From: Gluconobacter sp. Gdi
Lineage (GTDB): Bacteria > Pseudomonadota > Alphaproteobacteria > Acetobacterales > Acetobacteraceae
Reading direction: 5' to 3'
Length of the DNA stretch: 64,000 bases
NCBI RefSeq assembly: GCF_014132155.1
Contig: NZ_BLJQ01000002.1
Span: 606,111 to 670,110, forward strand
In this document: positions 50,742-60,088 of the stretch, piece by piece
How the letters are laid out: each line of letters begins with the position of its first letter
Position numbering within the stretch: the first letter of the stretch is position 1
The notes under the pieces: model-generated
What the model saw: the letters and a program-made list of their open reading frames with translations, nothing else
Databases searched by the model: none
Told to the model about the DNA's origin: nothing
Position numbers and translations under genes: made by a program

Positions 50742-52565
50742 ATGCCTTTCCCCGATACTCATCCTGCCCTTCTGCGCGCCCTGACGGCGCGTGGCTACGA
50801 ACAGCCCACTCCCGTTCAGGAAGCAGTTCTGCAGCCAGGGCTGGAGGATCGTGATCTTCTGGTTTCCGCCCAGACGGGTTCAGGCAAGACCGTAGCTTTT
50901 GGTCTGGCTATTGCGCCGACGCTGCTTGGTGAGGCTGATCGCCTCCCGCCGTCGCCACAGCCGCTGGCTCTGGTTATTGCCCCGACGCGTGAACTGGCCC
51001 TTCAGGTCCAGTCCGAACTTGAGTGGCTCTATGCCGAGACCGGCGCTCGTATCGCGAGCTGCATTGGTGGCACGGATGCCCGCCGTGAAGCCCGCGACCT
51101 CAGCCGTGGCGCCCACATTGTTGTGGGAACGCCAGGCCGCCTTTGTGATCATCAGTCCCGTGGTTCCCTTGACCTGTCCGGTCTGCGCTGCGTCATTCTC
51201 GACGAAGCTGACGAAATGCTGGACATGGGCTTCCGTGACGAGCTGGAACAGCTTTTGGATGCGTCTCCGGCCGAGCGCCGCACGCTTCTGTTCTCCGCCA
51301 CGATTGCCCGCGAAATTGCGTCTCTGGCCAAGCGTTTCCAGAAAGATGCCAAGCGCATCGATACGGTAACGGGTGCGAAGCAGCATTCCGATATCACCTA
51401 TCGCTGCGTCGTAACGGCTCCGCAGGAAATCGAGCGTTCCCTCGTGAACGTTCTGCGTTTCTACGAGAGCCCGACGGCCATGGTGTTCTGCAACACCCGT
51501 ATGATGGTTGGTCAGGTGCAGGCTGCTCTTCTGGAGCGTGGGTTCGCTTCTGTCGCGATTTCCGGCGAAATGGGTCAGAACGAGCGTAGCCGTGCGATCG
51601 AGAGCCTGCGCTCCGGTCAGGCCCGCGTCTGTGTCGCGACTGACGTTGCAGCACGTGGCATTGACGTGCCAGCGCTGAACCTCGTGATTCACGCCAGCAT
51701 CCCGACGGCTTCTGAAACCCTGCTGCACCGTTCTGGCCGTACCGGTCGTGCGGGCCGTAAGGGCACCAGTGTGCTGATGGTGCCGATGAACCAGCGTCGT
51801 CGCGCTGAGCGTCTGCTGGCCATGGCACGTGTAAATGCCGAGTGGGAAGCTGTTCCGACAGCGGATGCGATTGCAGCCCAGGATACGAAGCGTCTGCTGG
51901 ACGATCCGATCCTTGCCAACGCTTCTGAAGACACGACGGATGAGCTGGTTCTGAAGCTGGCTGAAACCTACGACGCGAAGAAGCTCGCAGCAGCGCTGGT
52001 GCAGATGTACCGTGCCCGCCTGCCGAATGTTGAGCAGATCCGTGCGATGTCCGTCGAGGCTCCGCAGAGCCGTGGCGATCGTCCGGAACGCGCACCGCGT
52101 GAAGAGCGCATCGTGTCGGGCGAATGGTTCAAGATGAGCGTCGGTCGTACAGAGCGCGCTGATCCGAAGTGGCTGATCCCGCTGATCTGCCGCCTTGGTA
52201 ACGTTCAGAAGCGTGACATCGGCAGCATCCGTATCGAGCAGGATCAGACCTACTTCCAGATCACGGATGAGAGCGTCGAGCGCTTCAAGTCCTGTGTTGC
52301 CGGGGCTGAGCCTGACGAAGTGACGATCGAGCCGTCTGCTGAGCCTGCCGGTGGCAGCAGCTATGGTTCCCGTGGTCGTAACCCGGGCGAAGGCAAGCGC
52401 TTCGGTCGGTCCGGCGGTGGCGCTGGTGGCGGCTTCAAGGGCGGCCCGCGCGGTGGCGGTGCTGGTGGCGGTTACAAGGGCCGCGGCGGTTCCGGTTTCG
52501 GTCGTCCGAAGCCTGGTGCTGGTGGCTCATCAGGTGAAGGTGCGAGCCGCAAGCGTCGTTCCTGA
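50742..52565 (+). CDS. deaD: DEAD-box RNA helicase, DeaD/CsdA type
   Basis: ATP-dependent RNA helicase acting in ribosome assembly and mRNA turnover. The start at 50742 gives MPFPDTHPALLRALTARGYE; earlier codons to 50661 do not match the family. Motifs: Q motif PTPVQEAV, motif I AQTGSGKT (about 43), PTRELA, motif II DEADEM (about 153), SATI, and HRSGRTGRAGRKG. A DbpA-type RNA-binding domain lies at about 456-530 (GEWFKMSVG, IGSIRIEQDQTYFQI), followed by a Gly/Arg-rich basic tail of about 70 residues. 607 residues. A strong terminator follows. Confidence 0.92.
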   Translation: MPFPDTHPALLRALTARGYEQPTPVQEAVLQPGLEDRDLLVSAQTGSGKTVAFGLAIAPTLLGEADRLPPSPQPLALVIAPTRELALQVQSELEWLYAETGARIASCIGGTDARREARDLSRGAHIVVGTPGRLCDHQSRGSLDLSGLRCVILDEADEMLDMGFRDELEQLLDASPAERRTLLFSATIAREIASLAKRFQKDAKRIDTVTGAKQHSDITYRCVVTAPQEIERSLVNVLRFYESPTAMVFCNTRMMVGQVQAALLERGFASVAISGEMGQNERSRAIESLRSGQARVCVATDVAARGIDVPALNLVIHASIPTASETLLHRSGRTGRAGRKGTSVLMVPMNQRRRAERLLAMARVNAEWEAVPTADAIAAQDTKRLLDDPILANASEDTTDELVLKLAETYDAKKLAAALVQMYRARLPNVEQIRAMSVEAPQSRGDRPERAPREERIVSGEWFKMSVGRTERADPKWLIPLICRLGNVQKRDIGSIRIEQDQTYFQITDESVERFKSCVAGAEPDEVTIEPSAEPAGGSSYGSRGRNPGEGKRFGRSGGGAGGGFKGGPRGGGAGGGYKGRGGSGFGRPKPGAGGSSGEGASRKRRS

Positions 52566-52591
52566 TTTCTGATTTCACGTCAGAACTGAAA

Positions 52592-52626
52592 AACCTCCGC
52601 CGGATCGCTCCGGCGGGGGTTTTTTC
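52592..52626. terminator. Rho-independent terminator, probably bidirectional
   Basis: AACCTCCGCCGG pairs with CCGGCGGGGGTT over 12 bp (one T-G pair) around a 6-base loop. On the plus strand the stem runs into TTTTTT after deaD; on the minus strand a TTTTT-like run (complement of GAAAA at 52587-52591) serves the convergent ppk2 gene. Confidence 0.9.
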
Positions 52627-52629
52627 TTT

Positions 52630-53508
52630 TCAGGTCTTGGAGGACCCTTCTGCGAGCAGGGCATCACGTGCAGCCCTTAACGTATCGGAGAGCTTCTCTT
52701 CAGGTACTTTGAGATGAAGCTTTTCCATGGTTTCCAACAGCGCTTCCGCGACCATCAGCCGGGCTGCCCATTTGTGGTCAGCGGGAATGATGTGCCAAGG
52801 GGCTTCCGGAGTGGATGTTGCCTGTATCGCTGCCTCATAGGCCTTGGTGTAATCAGGCCACTTCCCACGTTCTGCCAGATCGGAAGGTGAAAACTTCCAG
52901 CGCTTTTCGGGCTGGGTCAGACGCTTGAGAATGCGCTTCTTTTGCTCATCTGCAGAGATATGCAGGAAGAGCTTCAGAATAACGACGTTCTGATGCGTCA
53001 GGTAGCTTTCGAAGTGCCGGATGTCTGCCAGTCTCCGGTCCCAGAAGCCGGGCTCATCGGGGTTAAGCCCGCGTGCTTTGACGATATCCGGATGGACGCG
53101 GGCAATCAGAACATCTTCATAGTGGCTGCGATTGAAAACCGCGATTTCGCCTCGGGCTGGCGCCATCAGATGCACACGCCACAGGTCATCGCGCTTTTCT
53201 GCGGCACCGGCGGGTGTCTTGAAGGATGTGACGTGAAAGCCCTGCGGGTTCAGGCCGGAAAAGGCGTGGCGGATAGCGCCATCCTTTCCTGCCGTATCCA
53301 TGCCTTGCAGCACGACCAGAATTCCGTGTTCTCCGTGCGCGGCCAGACGTCCTTGCAGGATAGCCATCCGGTCCACGCAGTCCCGGATGCGGGTATGGGC
53401 ACTTTTCTTGTCGTGCCCAATCCGGTCATCGGTTCTGAAGTCAGCCAGCTTGAACTTGGTGCCGTCTGTAATTGTCAGGCGCGAGGGAATACCGCTTTCA
53501 GCCGACAT
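52630..53508 (-). CDS. ppk2: Polyphosphate kinase 2 (PPK2)
   Basis: Uses polyphosphate to phosphorylate nucleotides, or the reverse. 292 residues, a single PPK2 domain: Walker A-like LQGMDTAGKDGAIRHAFSG (about residues 67-85), the FNRSHYEDVLIARVHP stretch, LFLHISADEQKKR, and the lid with KRWKFSPSDL. The FNRSHYEDVL form is the one I associate with class III PPK2 enzymes that act on both AMP and ADP; the class is tentative. Its first 11 bases overlap the end of the SDR gene upstream, so they are probably an operon. Confidence 0.9.
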   Translation of the reverse strand: MSAESGIPSRLTITDGTKFKLADFRTDDRIGHDKKSAHTRIRDCVDRMAILQGRLAAHGEHGILVVLQGMDTAGKDGAIRHAFSGLNPQGFHVTSFKTPAGAAEKRDDLWRVHLMAPARGEIAVFNRSHYEDVLIARVHPDIVKARGLNPDEPGFWDRRLADIRHFESYLTHQNVVILKLFLHISADEQKKRILKRLTQPEKRWKFSPSDLAERGKWPDYTKAYEAAIQATSTPEAPWHIIPADHKWAARLMVAEALLETMEKLHLKVPEEKLSDTLRAARDALLAEGSSKT

Positions 53509-54253
53509 GACGATTCACCGCCAGCCCACCAGAAGCCTGACAGACAGGCATGATTTCCATTGTGTTGACGTTCATGTGCCACGGCAGGCCCACGAGCCAT
53601 GATACTGTTTCTGCGATGTCGTGGGGCGTGAGGGGTGTGGTGTCCTTGTAAACTGCTGCGGCCTTGCCATCGTCCTTGAGGCGAACGGAGCTGAATTCGC
53701 TTCCGCCACACAGACCCGGTTCAATATCCGTGACGCGGATGCGCTTGCCCAGAAGATCCGTTCGCAGGTTCTGGCTGAACTGCCGCACGAACGCCTTGGT
53801 GGCGCCATAAACATTGCCGCCAGTGTAGGGGTAGAGGCCCGCAGTGCTGCCGAGCATGATGACATATCCGGAGTTGCGCTCAACCATTCCGGGCAGCAGT
53901 GCGTGGGTCATTTCCACCAGACCGGAGACGTTGGTGGCGATCATTGTTTCCCAGTTATCAATCTTGGCTTCCTGTGCGGGCTCCATGCCGAGCGCCAGGC
54001 CCGCGTTGTTGACCAGAACGTCCACAGTCCGCCAGTTTTCCGGCAGGCTGCCCGGCAGTGCGCGGAGTGCGTCGCGGTCCGTCATGTCCAGCGGGAAGGG
54101 GAGAAGATTTTCCCCGAGTTCGGCTTTCAGGGCTTCAAGACGTTCTGCCCGTCTTCCTGTCGCGATGACGCGGTGACCATCCTGCACGAGGCGCGTGGCG
54201 ATGGCGTGTCCGAAGCCAGCAGTGGCACCGGTCACGAGAACGGTAAGGGACAT
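53498..54253 (-). CDS. Short-chain dehydrogenase, YdfG-like
   Basis: A 251-residue SDR with a full active site: cofactor loop VTGATAGFGHAIA, NNAGLALG, Ser in IMLGSTAGLYPY, and YGATK. The layout and the GLCGGSEFSSVR segment resemble YdfG (NADP-dependent 3-hydroxy acid / serine dehydrogenase). The start at 54253 gives MSLTVLVTGATAG; an ATG at 54265 (MEVFMSLT) is possible. Overlaps ppk2 by 11 bases. Confidence 0.85.
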   Translation of the reverse strand: MSLTVLVTGATAGFGHAIATRLVQDGHRVIATGRRAERLEALKAELGENLLPFPLDMTDRDALRALPGSLPENWRTVDVLVNNAGLALGMEPAQEAKIDNWETMIATNVSGLVEMTHALLPGMVERNSGYVIMLGSTAGLYPYTGGNVYGATKAFVRQFSQNLRTDLLGKRIRVTDIEPGLCGGSEFSSVRLKDDGKAAAVYKDTTPLTPHDIAETVSWLVGLPWHMNVNTMEIMPVCQASGGLAVNRHVG

Positions 54254-54323
54254 GAAGACCTCCATAAAACTCTCGACATGGGAACGCTTGCAAAGAGGCA
54301 CGAGATGCACCCATTTGTAGAGA

Positions 54324-54908
54324 ATGAAGAAAACACTCGCCGGACAGAATGACAACCTGACAGGCATGCTCCTGGTTGCGGCACCGCAACTGGCGGAGAC
54401 AGTCTTCGCCCAGAGCGTGATCTATCTCTGTGCTCACTCCCCCGAAGACGGGGCAATGGGGCTGATTATCAACCGTCGTCTGGCCCAGCCGGGTTTGGAT
54501 GATCTATTTGCGCAGCTCGGAATCGAGCCGAACCCTCCGGAACGCCGGATTGCCGTCTGTATGGGTGGCCCTGTCGATCATTCACATGGGTTTGTTCTGC
54601 ATTCGACAGACTGGAATGGAGAGGGCAGCCTGGGCGTCAATGATCAGGCGACGTTGACGGCCAGTCTGGATGTGCTGCGGGAACTTGCTGCGGGGCAGGG
54701 GCCCAAGCGGGCATTGATGGCTATTGGCCATGCGTCTTGGGCCCCTGGTCAGCTTGAAGAAGAGATTCTGCGGGATAGTTCATGGCTGGTTGCGCCGGCC
54801 AGTGATGAGATTGTCTTTGGCATGGATCATTCGAAAAAATGGGGGAAGGCACTGGCGGCCATCAATATTGATCCGCTGCTGCTCTCCTCCGCGATGGGTG
54901 AAGCCTGA
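54324..54908 (+). CDS. YqgE/AlgH family protein
   Basis: A 194-residue protein of the UPF0301/DUF179 family, whose fold is known but function is not. Family segments are LTGMLLVAAPQL, VIYLCAHSPEDGAMGLIINR, GGPVDHSHGFVLHS and GHASWAPGQLEEEI, with W for the conserved C-terminal tryptophan (DSSWLVAP). It diverges from the SDR gene (70-base gap) and is followed after 51 bases by grxB on the same strand. Confidence 0.9.
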   Translation: MKKTLAGQNDNLTGMLLVAAPQLAETVFAQSVIYLCAHSPEDGAMGLIINRRLAQPGLDDLFAQLGIEPNPPERRIAVCMGGPVDHSHGFVLHSTDWNGEGSLGVNDQATLTASLDVLRELAAGQGPKRALMAIGHASWAPGQLEEEILRDSSWLVAPASDEIVFGMDHSKKWGKALAAINIDPLLLSSAMGEA

Positions 54909-54959
54909 CCGAATTTATTCGGAGCTACGACTTTTGACAGACATGAGGATTTTCAGATC

Positions 54960-55616
54960 ATGAATCAGACAACCCGTATCCTTCACGTTTATGAGCACTG
55001 TCCGTTCTGCGTGAAGGCCATGATGATTTTTGGCCTGAAAAACATCCCGTTCGAGAAGCGTATTTTCCTGAATGACGACGAAGCTGGCCCGATCAGTATG
55101 GTTGGGAGAAAGGTTGTCCCGATTCTGGAGGAGAACGGTCGATACATGCCGGAGAGCATGGATATCGTCTCCCATATTGATGGAGTTGGCGCCCCGGTTC
55201 TGAACGGGCCGGTTCGTAAGGACATTGCAGACTGGCTGCGTGCAAGCAGCAAGGCCACGTATCGGCTCTTCCTGCCGCGCGCAGTGTGCGCACCCTTGCC
55301 TGAATTCGCGACAACGTCTTCCCGGGCAGGCTTCATTCGCCGCAAGGAGGAATCTACCGGCCCGTTCTGGGAAATTCTGGCAGATGGCTCAAAGGAAATT
55401 GCAGAGCTGAACGCATTGCTGGAAGAGCTCGAACCTCTGATCCAGTCTCCTGAAGCCGTGAATGGCACACTTTCCACAGACGATATTCATCTGTTTGCCC
55501 AGCTTCACAGCATGTCACTCATCAAAGGGGTACGTTACCCGCTCGGGGTTGAGGCTTACCGTCAGACCATGTCTGAAAAATCCGGTGTGAGCCTGCTGGA
55601 TGGGTTTGCGGCCTGA
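54960..55616 (+). CDS. grxB: Glutaredoxin 2 (GrxB)
   Basis: Glutathione-dependent thiol-disulfide oxidoreductase of the GST-like Grx2 type. 218 residues: thioredoxin-fold N-terminus with the CPFC active site (HVYEHCPFCVKAMMIFGL, Cys14 and Cys17) and KVVPILEENGRYMPESMDI, then an all-helical C-terminal domain (85-215). Length equals that of E. coli Grx2 (215). The Shine-Dalgarno is weak (GAGG, GATTTTC). Possibly co-transcribed with yqgE. Confidence 0.9.
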   Translation: MNQTTRILHVYEHCPFCVKAMMIFGLKNIPFEKRIFLNDDEAGPISMVGRKVVPILEENGRYMPESMDIVSHIDGVGAPVLNGPVRKDIADWLRASSKATYRLFLPRAVCAPLPEFATTSSRAGFIRRKEESTGPFWEILADGSKEIAELNALLEELEPLIQSPEAVNGTLSTDDIHLFAQLHSMSLIKGVRYPLGVEAYRQTMSEKSGVSLLDGFAA

Positions 55617-55629
55617 GGAAAGGCCATCC

Positions 55630-55676
55630 GCAGGACATCTTGAAACCGTCTCGTCAGATGGATGGAGATGTCCTGC
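55630..55676. repeat. 11-bp perfect inverted repeat after grxB
   Basis: GCAGGACATCT (55630-55640) and AGATGTCCTGC (55666-55676) are exact reverse complements with a 25-base spacer, in the 125-base gap between grxB and the M20 peptidase gene. No T-run follows. It could be an operator for the peptidase gene or an mRNA 3'-end hairpin. Confidence 0.5.
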
Positions 55677-55741
55677 AACGCACCGGCTAGGCATCCACTG
55701 TCCGGATGGTTACGATTTCGCATCTGATGCAGGAGAAGACG

Positions 55742-57133
55742 ATGCGGAATACGATTGGCGCAGGATTGTTACTGGCCCTGATGAGCGGGAGCGCGCTTGC
55801 CGCAGTTCCCCAGCATCATGACGCCGCAACGCAGGCCCTGAACCTTGCTGAGCAGGCCATCGCCCTGCGATCTGTCGCGGGGCCAGCCAACCAGACACCA
55901 CAGGTCGCCGCCCTTTTCCGGGATGCTCTGCTTAAGGGAGGTTTTGCGCCTGCGGATGTGACGATCACGCCCTACAAGGATACGGCGTATCTGATCGCCC
56001 GTTGGCCTGGCCGTGATTCGTCTCTCAAGCCGCTGGTGATTTCCGGCCATATGGATGTGGTTGAAGCCAAGGCGTCTGACTGGACGCATGATCCTTTCAA
56101 GCCACAGATTGAAAATGGCTATCTGCTCGGCCGTGGCTCAACGGACATGAAGCTGGATGATACACTGGCTATTTCTGCTCTGCTGGAGCTGAAAAAAGAA
56201 GGGTACGTGCCCCGTCGGGATATCATCATCGAGTTCTCGGGAGATGAAGAGACGACGATGGCAACTGGCGCCATCATCGCTGACAAGTTGTCCAATGCCG
56301 AACTTGTTCTGAATATGGACGGGGCCAATGGTACGTTGGACGAAAAGACGGGGAAGCCAGATTATTTCACATGGGAAGGTGCGGAAAAAACCTACGCTGA
56401 TTTCCGTCTGACCGTTACGAACCCCGGTGGTCACTCTTCGGAGCCGAGATCCGTCAATGCCATTGATGAGCTGAGTGCCGATCTTCTGCGGATCCAGCAA
56501 CATCGTTTCAAGCCGGAAGTGAATGACCTGAGCCGTAGTTTCTTTGTCAACGCGGCTCGCTGGCAGAAGCCTGATATTGCGGCGGCCATGAAGGCGTTCG
56601 CAGCCAATCCAGCCAATGAAAAGGCCATTGCCACGCTATCGGCTGACCCGTCCTTTGTGGGGCGGATTGGCACAACCTGTGTGGTCACGATGATTGAAGG
56701 TGGTCATGCCCTTAATGCGCTCCCCCAGCGGGCGACGGCTAATATCAATTGTCGCATCTTTCCAGGGCACTCCCGGGCTTCGATCATGGCTGAGCTGCGC
56801 GACGCGGCGCAGGACCCGGGTATGAAGATTGAAGACGCGACAGAAGGGTCTGTTGAAACTGCTGCATCTCCCATGCGGCCTGATGTGGTGCATGCGATTG
56901 ATGCCGCCATTCACGCGGCTTATCCGGGTGTGCCGGTCTTTGCAGCCATGTCATCCGGAGCGAGCGACAGCATGTGGTTCCGCTCTCATGGTGTTCCCAG
57001 CTATGGCATCAGCCCGATCTTCATCAAGAATTCAGACTCTTTCATGCATGGACTGAATGAACGGACGCCGGTTTCCGCCGTTGGTCCGGCAATGGACGCG
57101 CTTCTGGTTTTGATTCCGGAGCTGTCTCACTAA
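55742..57133 (+). CDS. Exported M20-family metallopeptidase
   Basis: Periplasmic zinc exopeptidase or amidohydrolase. The ATG at 55742 has CAGGAGA upstream and starts a signal peptide (MRNTIGAGLLLALMSGSALA). Metal sites of the M20 family: SGHMDVVEA, GRGSTDMKLDD, the catalytic Glu pair SGDEETT, and the C-terminal His in DSFMHGLNERTP. The lid/dimerisation domain (about 195-320) carries NPGGHSSEP. 463 residues. The downstream small exported protein starts 17 bases later. Substrate (peptides, carnosine-like or N-acylated) not determinable. Confidence 0.87.
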   Translation: MRNTIGAGLLLALMSGSALAAVPQHHDAATQALNLAEQAIALRSVAGPANQTPQVAALFRDALLKGGFAPADVTITPYKDTAYLIARWPGRDSSLKPLVISGHMDVVEAKASDWTHDPFKPQIENGYLLGRGSTDMKLDDTLAISALLELKKEGYVPRRDIIIEFSGDEETTMATGAIIADKLSNAELVLNMDGANGTLDEKTGKPDYFTWEGAEKTYADFRLTVTNPGGHSSEPRSVNAIDELSADLLRIQQHRFKPEVNDLSRSFFVNAARWQKPDIAAAMKAFAANPANEKAIATLSADPSFVGRIGTTCVVTMIEGGHALNALPQRATANINCRIFPGHSRASIMAELRDAAQDPGMKIEDATEGSVETAASPMRPDVVHAIDAAIHAAYPGVPVFAAMSSGASDSMWFRSHGVPSYGISPIFIKNSDSFMHGLNERTPVSAVGPAMDALLVLIPELSH

Positions 57134-57149
57134 GAGGGAAGCTTTGTAG

Positions 57150-57710
57150 ATGCGGAGTGTTGCTGTCGGTTTGGGCGTGGTTCTGGCGGGAGCGACGATG
57201 GCTCATGCCGCGATGGGGCGGCCCGTTTCTGAACAGGATCAGCTCTCCGGGCGGTATAGTACGCATTTCAAAAATGGTGATGTGTCGGGTGATACCTATT
57301 GGAGCGACAATGTTCTGGAGGTTGTACCCGTCAACGCCGAGGCGGCCTATCTGCGAATAGAAACACAGTTTTTCAATGGGCACATGTGTTCCCTGTCAGG
57401 CATCGGCCGCATGGAGGGAGAGGCTCTGGTGTATCAGGAACCACCCTTTATGGCAGGCGAGAAGCCCTGTCGCCTGACGCTCCGCCGGACTGGGAAAGAT
57501 ATTGTTTTGCAGGATGCTGACGGTGCTTGCCGGGTCGGGCACTGTGGAGCGCGGGGACTGTTTGATGGGCAGACATTTCCGGCATCCAGCCGCCGGGCTA
57601 TTACCTATTTGCCAAGGCTCAGGGCATCGCGGGAATATCAGGCCGCGTTGAAAGCCTGGGCTGCCTCTCCGAATCATTCGGATCATGCTGCCCAGGCAGA
57701 TCAACCTTAG
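57150..57710 (+). CDS. Exported protein of unknown function
   Basis: A 186-residue protein with a signal peptide (VAVGLGVVLAGATMAHA). The mature part is beta-rich: LSGRYSTHFKNGDVSGDTYW, EAAYLRIETQFFNGHMCSL, EALVYQEPP, then CRLTLRRTGKDIVLQDADGACR, split here into two motifs. Four Cys (MCSL, PCRL, ACRV, HCGA) could form two disulfides. It resembles small periplasmic proteins with a lipocalin-like or repeat-strand core, but I do not recognise a family. Gap to the M20 gene is 16 bases; it overlaps the convergent peptidase gene by 4 bases. Confidence 0.6.
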   Translation: MRSVAVGLGVVLAGATMAHAAMGRPVSEQDQLSGRYSTHFKNGDVSGDTYWSDNVLEVVPVNAEAAYLRIETQFFNGHMCSLSGIGRMEGEALVYQEPPFMAGEKPCRLTLRRTGKDIVLQDADGACRVGHCGARGLFDGQTFPASSRRAITYLPRLRASREYQAALKAWAASPNHSDHAAQADQP

Positions 57711-59908
57711 GGCTTTAAAGCGTCGTCCAAGAACTCTGCACGACGCTGGCTCACGCGCGCGCGTAAGAGCGGATCAGGCAGCATATGCGTTCCGGGGAGC
57801 AGAAGGAGATCGTAAGGTTTCCCGGCTTTCAGAAGGGCCTGTGTCAGCTTCATGGTATTTTCGAAGTACACGTTGTCATCTGTCAGGCCGTGCATGACCA
57901 GAAGGGGGCGCTTCAGACCGTCCGCATAGGTCAGGACGTTGCTTTTGCGATATCCTTCCGGGTCATTCTGCGGGGTGTTCAAATAGCGTTCGGTATAGGC
58001 GGTGTCGTAATCGGCGAAATCGACGGGGGGTGCACCTGCAACGCCGACTTTGAAGACGTCCGGACGGCGGATGGTGGCCATTGCCGTGAAGTAGCCCCCG
58101 AAAGACCAGCCATAAACACCGACCCGTGACAGATCGAGTTCAGGGTAGGTTTTGCCCAGCCCTTGCAAGCCATCGATTTGGTCCTGAAGGGGAGCATCGA
58201 TCAGGTTGCCTTTGATGGCACGCTCAAAGTCATGATCCCGACCCGGAGTGCCGCGTCCATCCAGCGTGACAACGACATAGCCCTGATTGGCGAGGCACTG
58301 GTCTTCCAGAAAGCTCGACGGTGTATCGTGCACAAGCTTTACGCCGGGGCCGCCATAGACGGACAACACGACCGGATAGTGATGGCCCTTCTGAAAATGC
58401 TCTGGCCGGATGATCGCGGCATCGAGTTGTCGTTCCCCAGCCGTCGTGAACTGTACGTGGACGGGAAGGTGAGGGGGCAGCGCAATACCCGGGAGGTTGG
58501 CCAGGATTTTCCCTTTTGCGTCCCGCAGAAGAGTGCGCCGAGTTCCGTCAGCGGCGGCAAACGCATCGACCAGCAGGCGATGGGTGCCATTGGTGAAATG
58601 GACATTGTGGATGCCCGGCTCCGTGATGAACGGAGTGATCTTGCCGTCTGCGAGTGAAATCCGGACGACCTCGTTATCAATTCGGTTCGGGCGTACCGTC
58701 ACGACAACGCTGTTGCTGTCTGCGTCGTAATCATTGAACGCGACGTAAGGCAGGGTATCGGGCGTCAGAACTCGCTTCAGGGACCCGTCTGGGGCGTGAT
58801 GTTCAAGCTGCCACGTCTTTCCGCGCTCCGAGGCCCACAGGAAACCCTGTTGGCCGTTCAGCACGACGGGTAAGGCATGGCTGCCACCGGCGTCTCGCGG
58901 ATCAAGATTGAGCCAGGTCTTGTCACTTTCTGCGAGGAGGAGCGTCGTTTTGCCTGTTGCTGGATCAACGGACAGAACCTGTTCCTGTGTCTGTTCCCGG
59001 TTGAGCAGAACAAGGAACAGGCCACCGTTCTTCCGCCAGACCGCACGCGCCATGTAGGGCCATGCTTCATGATCCCAGCCAATCCAGCGAACGTCTCCGC
59101 CTTTGATGCTGGTGAGACCAAAACGTGTTCGTGCATTGGGCGTGCCGGCGCGAGGATAACGGAACTCGACCGGAGCCGCCTGCGGCATCTCTGGATTGGT
59201 GATGTAATGTTTTTCGACGTTGCCTGAATCAGCTTCTTCGAACAGCACGGTCTGACTGTCCGGAGACCACCAGGCACCATCCGGGCGCTCCAGTTCTTCT
59301 GCTGCGGCAAATTCGGCCAACCCATTGGTCAGCGTTTCTGTGCCTGTAGTGGTCAGGCGTGTTTCGGCGCCTGTTACCAGATTGACCGCGTAAAGGTCAT
59401 TGTCCCGCACTGCGGCAATGGTCTGTCCGTTCGGGGAAAGGCGGGGGGCGATCCAGTTGCCATCAACGGAAGATACCCGGCCGTCATCGGCAGCAATGCG
59501 GATGAGGCGTCCGCCCTGAGATGCCAGGATCGTGCCGCCATCTTCGCTCATCTGATAGTCGGTGATGCCAGACATGGACTGACGGGCGCGCTCTCGCCGG
59601 GCTTTCTCCTCCACGGACAAGTGCTCTGGACCAGCTTCCGGGGCTGCAAGTTCGTGCAGCGAGTGGTCTGGCAGATCGTAGCGAAACAGATGCAGGCGTG
59701 TGTCGAACGGGCCAGAACGCAGGAAGAGAACCGAATGCCCGTCCGGCGTCACTTCTGATCGTGTGGGCAGACCCAGCGTTCCGTTCCGAGTTTTGGCAAG
59801 ATCGAGCATGCATGATGCAGGTTCGGACGCCATGGCCGGTAAGGCGGGAAGCAGGGAAGACAGGAACGCGCAGGACAGCAGGGCTCTGCGGAGACGGAAT
59901 GACGGCAT
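57707..59908 (-). CDS. Exported S9-family peptidase (dipeptidyl peptidase IV type)
   Basis: A 733-residue serine exopeptidase cutting after Xaa-Pro or Xaa-Ala. Signal peptide to about residue 27 (LPAMA). A beta-propeller fills about 40-460, including the EELERPDGAWWSPDS region with the Glu pair that binds the substrate N-terminus (AAAEELERPDG). The alpha/beta hydrolase domain (about 480-733) has catalytic Ser in GVYGWSFGGY, Asp in GLTDDNVYFEN and His in PGTHML. The architecture and size match bacterial DPP-IV. Possibly linked in function to the nearby M20 peptidase and the peptide transporter at the left edge. Confidence 0.9.
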   Translation of the reverse strand: MPSFRLRRALLSCAFLSSLLPALPAMASEPASCMLDLAKTRNGTLGLPTRSEVTPDGHSVLFLRSGPFDTRLHLFRYDLPDHSLHELAAPEAGPEHLSVEEKARRERARQSMSGITDYQMSEDGGTILASQGGRLIRIAADDGRVSSVDGNWIAPRLSPNGQTIAAVRDNDLYAVNLVTGAETRLTTTGTETLTNGLAEFAAAEELERPDGAWWSPDSQTVLFEEADSGNVEKHYITNPEMPQAAPVEFRYPRAGTPNARTRFGLTSIKGGDVRWIGWDHEAWPYMARAVWRKNGGLFLVLLNREQTQEQVLSVDPATGKTTLLLAESDKTWLNLDPRDAGGSHALPVVLNGQQGFLWASERGKTWQLEHHAPDGSLKRVLTPDTLPYVAFNDYDADSNSVVVTVRPNRIDNEVVRISLADGKITPFITEPGIHNVHFTNGTHRLLVDAFAAADGTRRTLLRDAKGKILANLPGIALPPHLPVHVQFTTAGERQLDAAIIRPEHFQKGHHYPVVLSVYGGPGVKLVHDTPSSFLEDQCLANQGYVVVTLDGRGTPGRDHDFERAIKGNLIDAPLQDQIDGLQGLGKTYPELDLSRVGVYGWSFGGYFTAMATIRRPDVFKVGVAGAPPVDFADYDTAYTERYLNTPQNDPEGYRKSNVLTYADGLKRPLLVMHGLTDDNVYFENTMKLTQALLKAGKPYDLLLLPGTHMLPDPLLRARVSQRRAEFLDDALKP

Positions 59909-60088
59909 GGCGGCTCCGGGACAGGAAAGGTTTTGACATCAATCATGGACTGACCTGTCGTTCCTGAACAGAGTGCACGAGCATGAGAAGTCGCCTTGCT
60001 CACGATGATGAGAGCGGGGCCGATTTTACCGGGACTGATCCACCGTTGAGGTGTTGTGTGTCATGGTCTGTCTCAGAAGAGGAACCTG

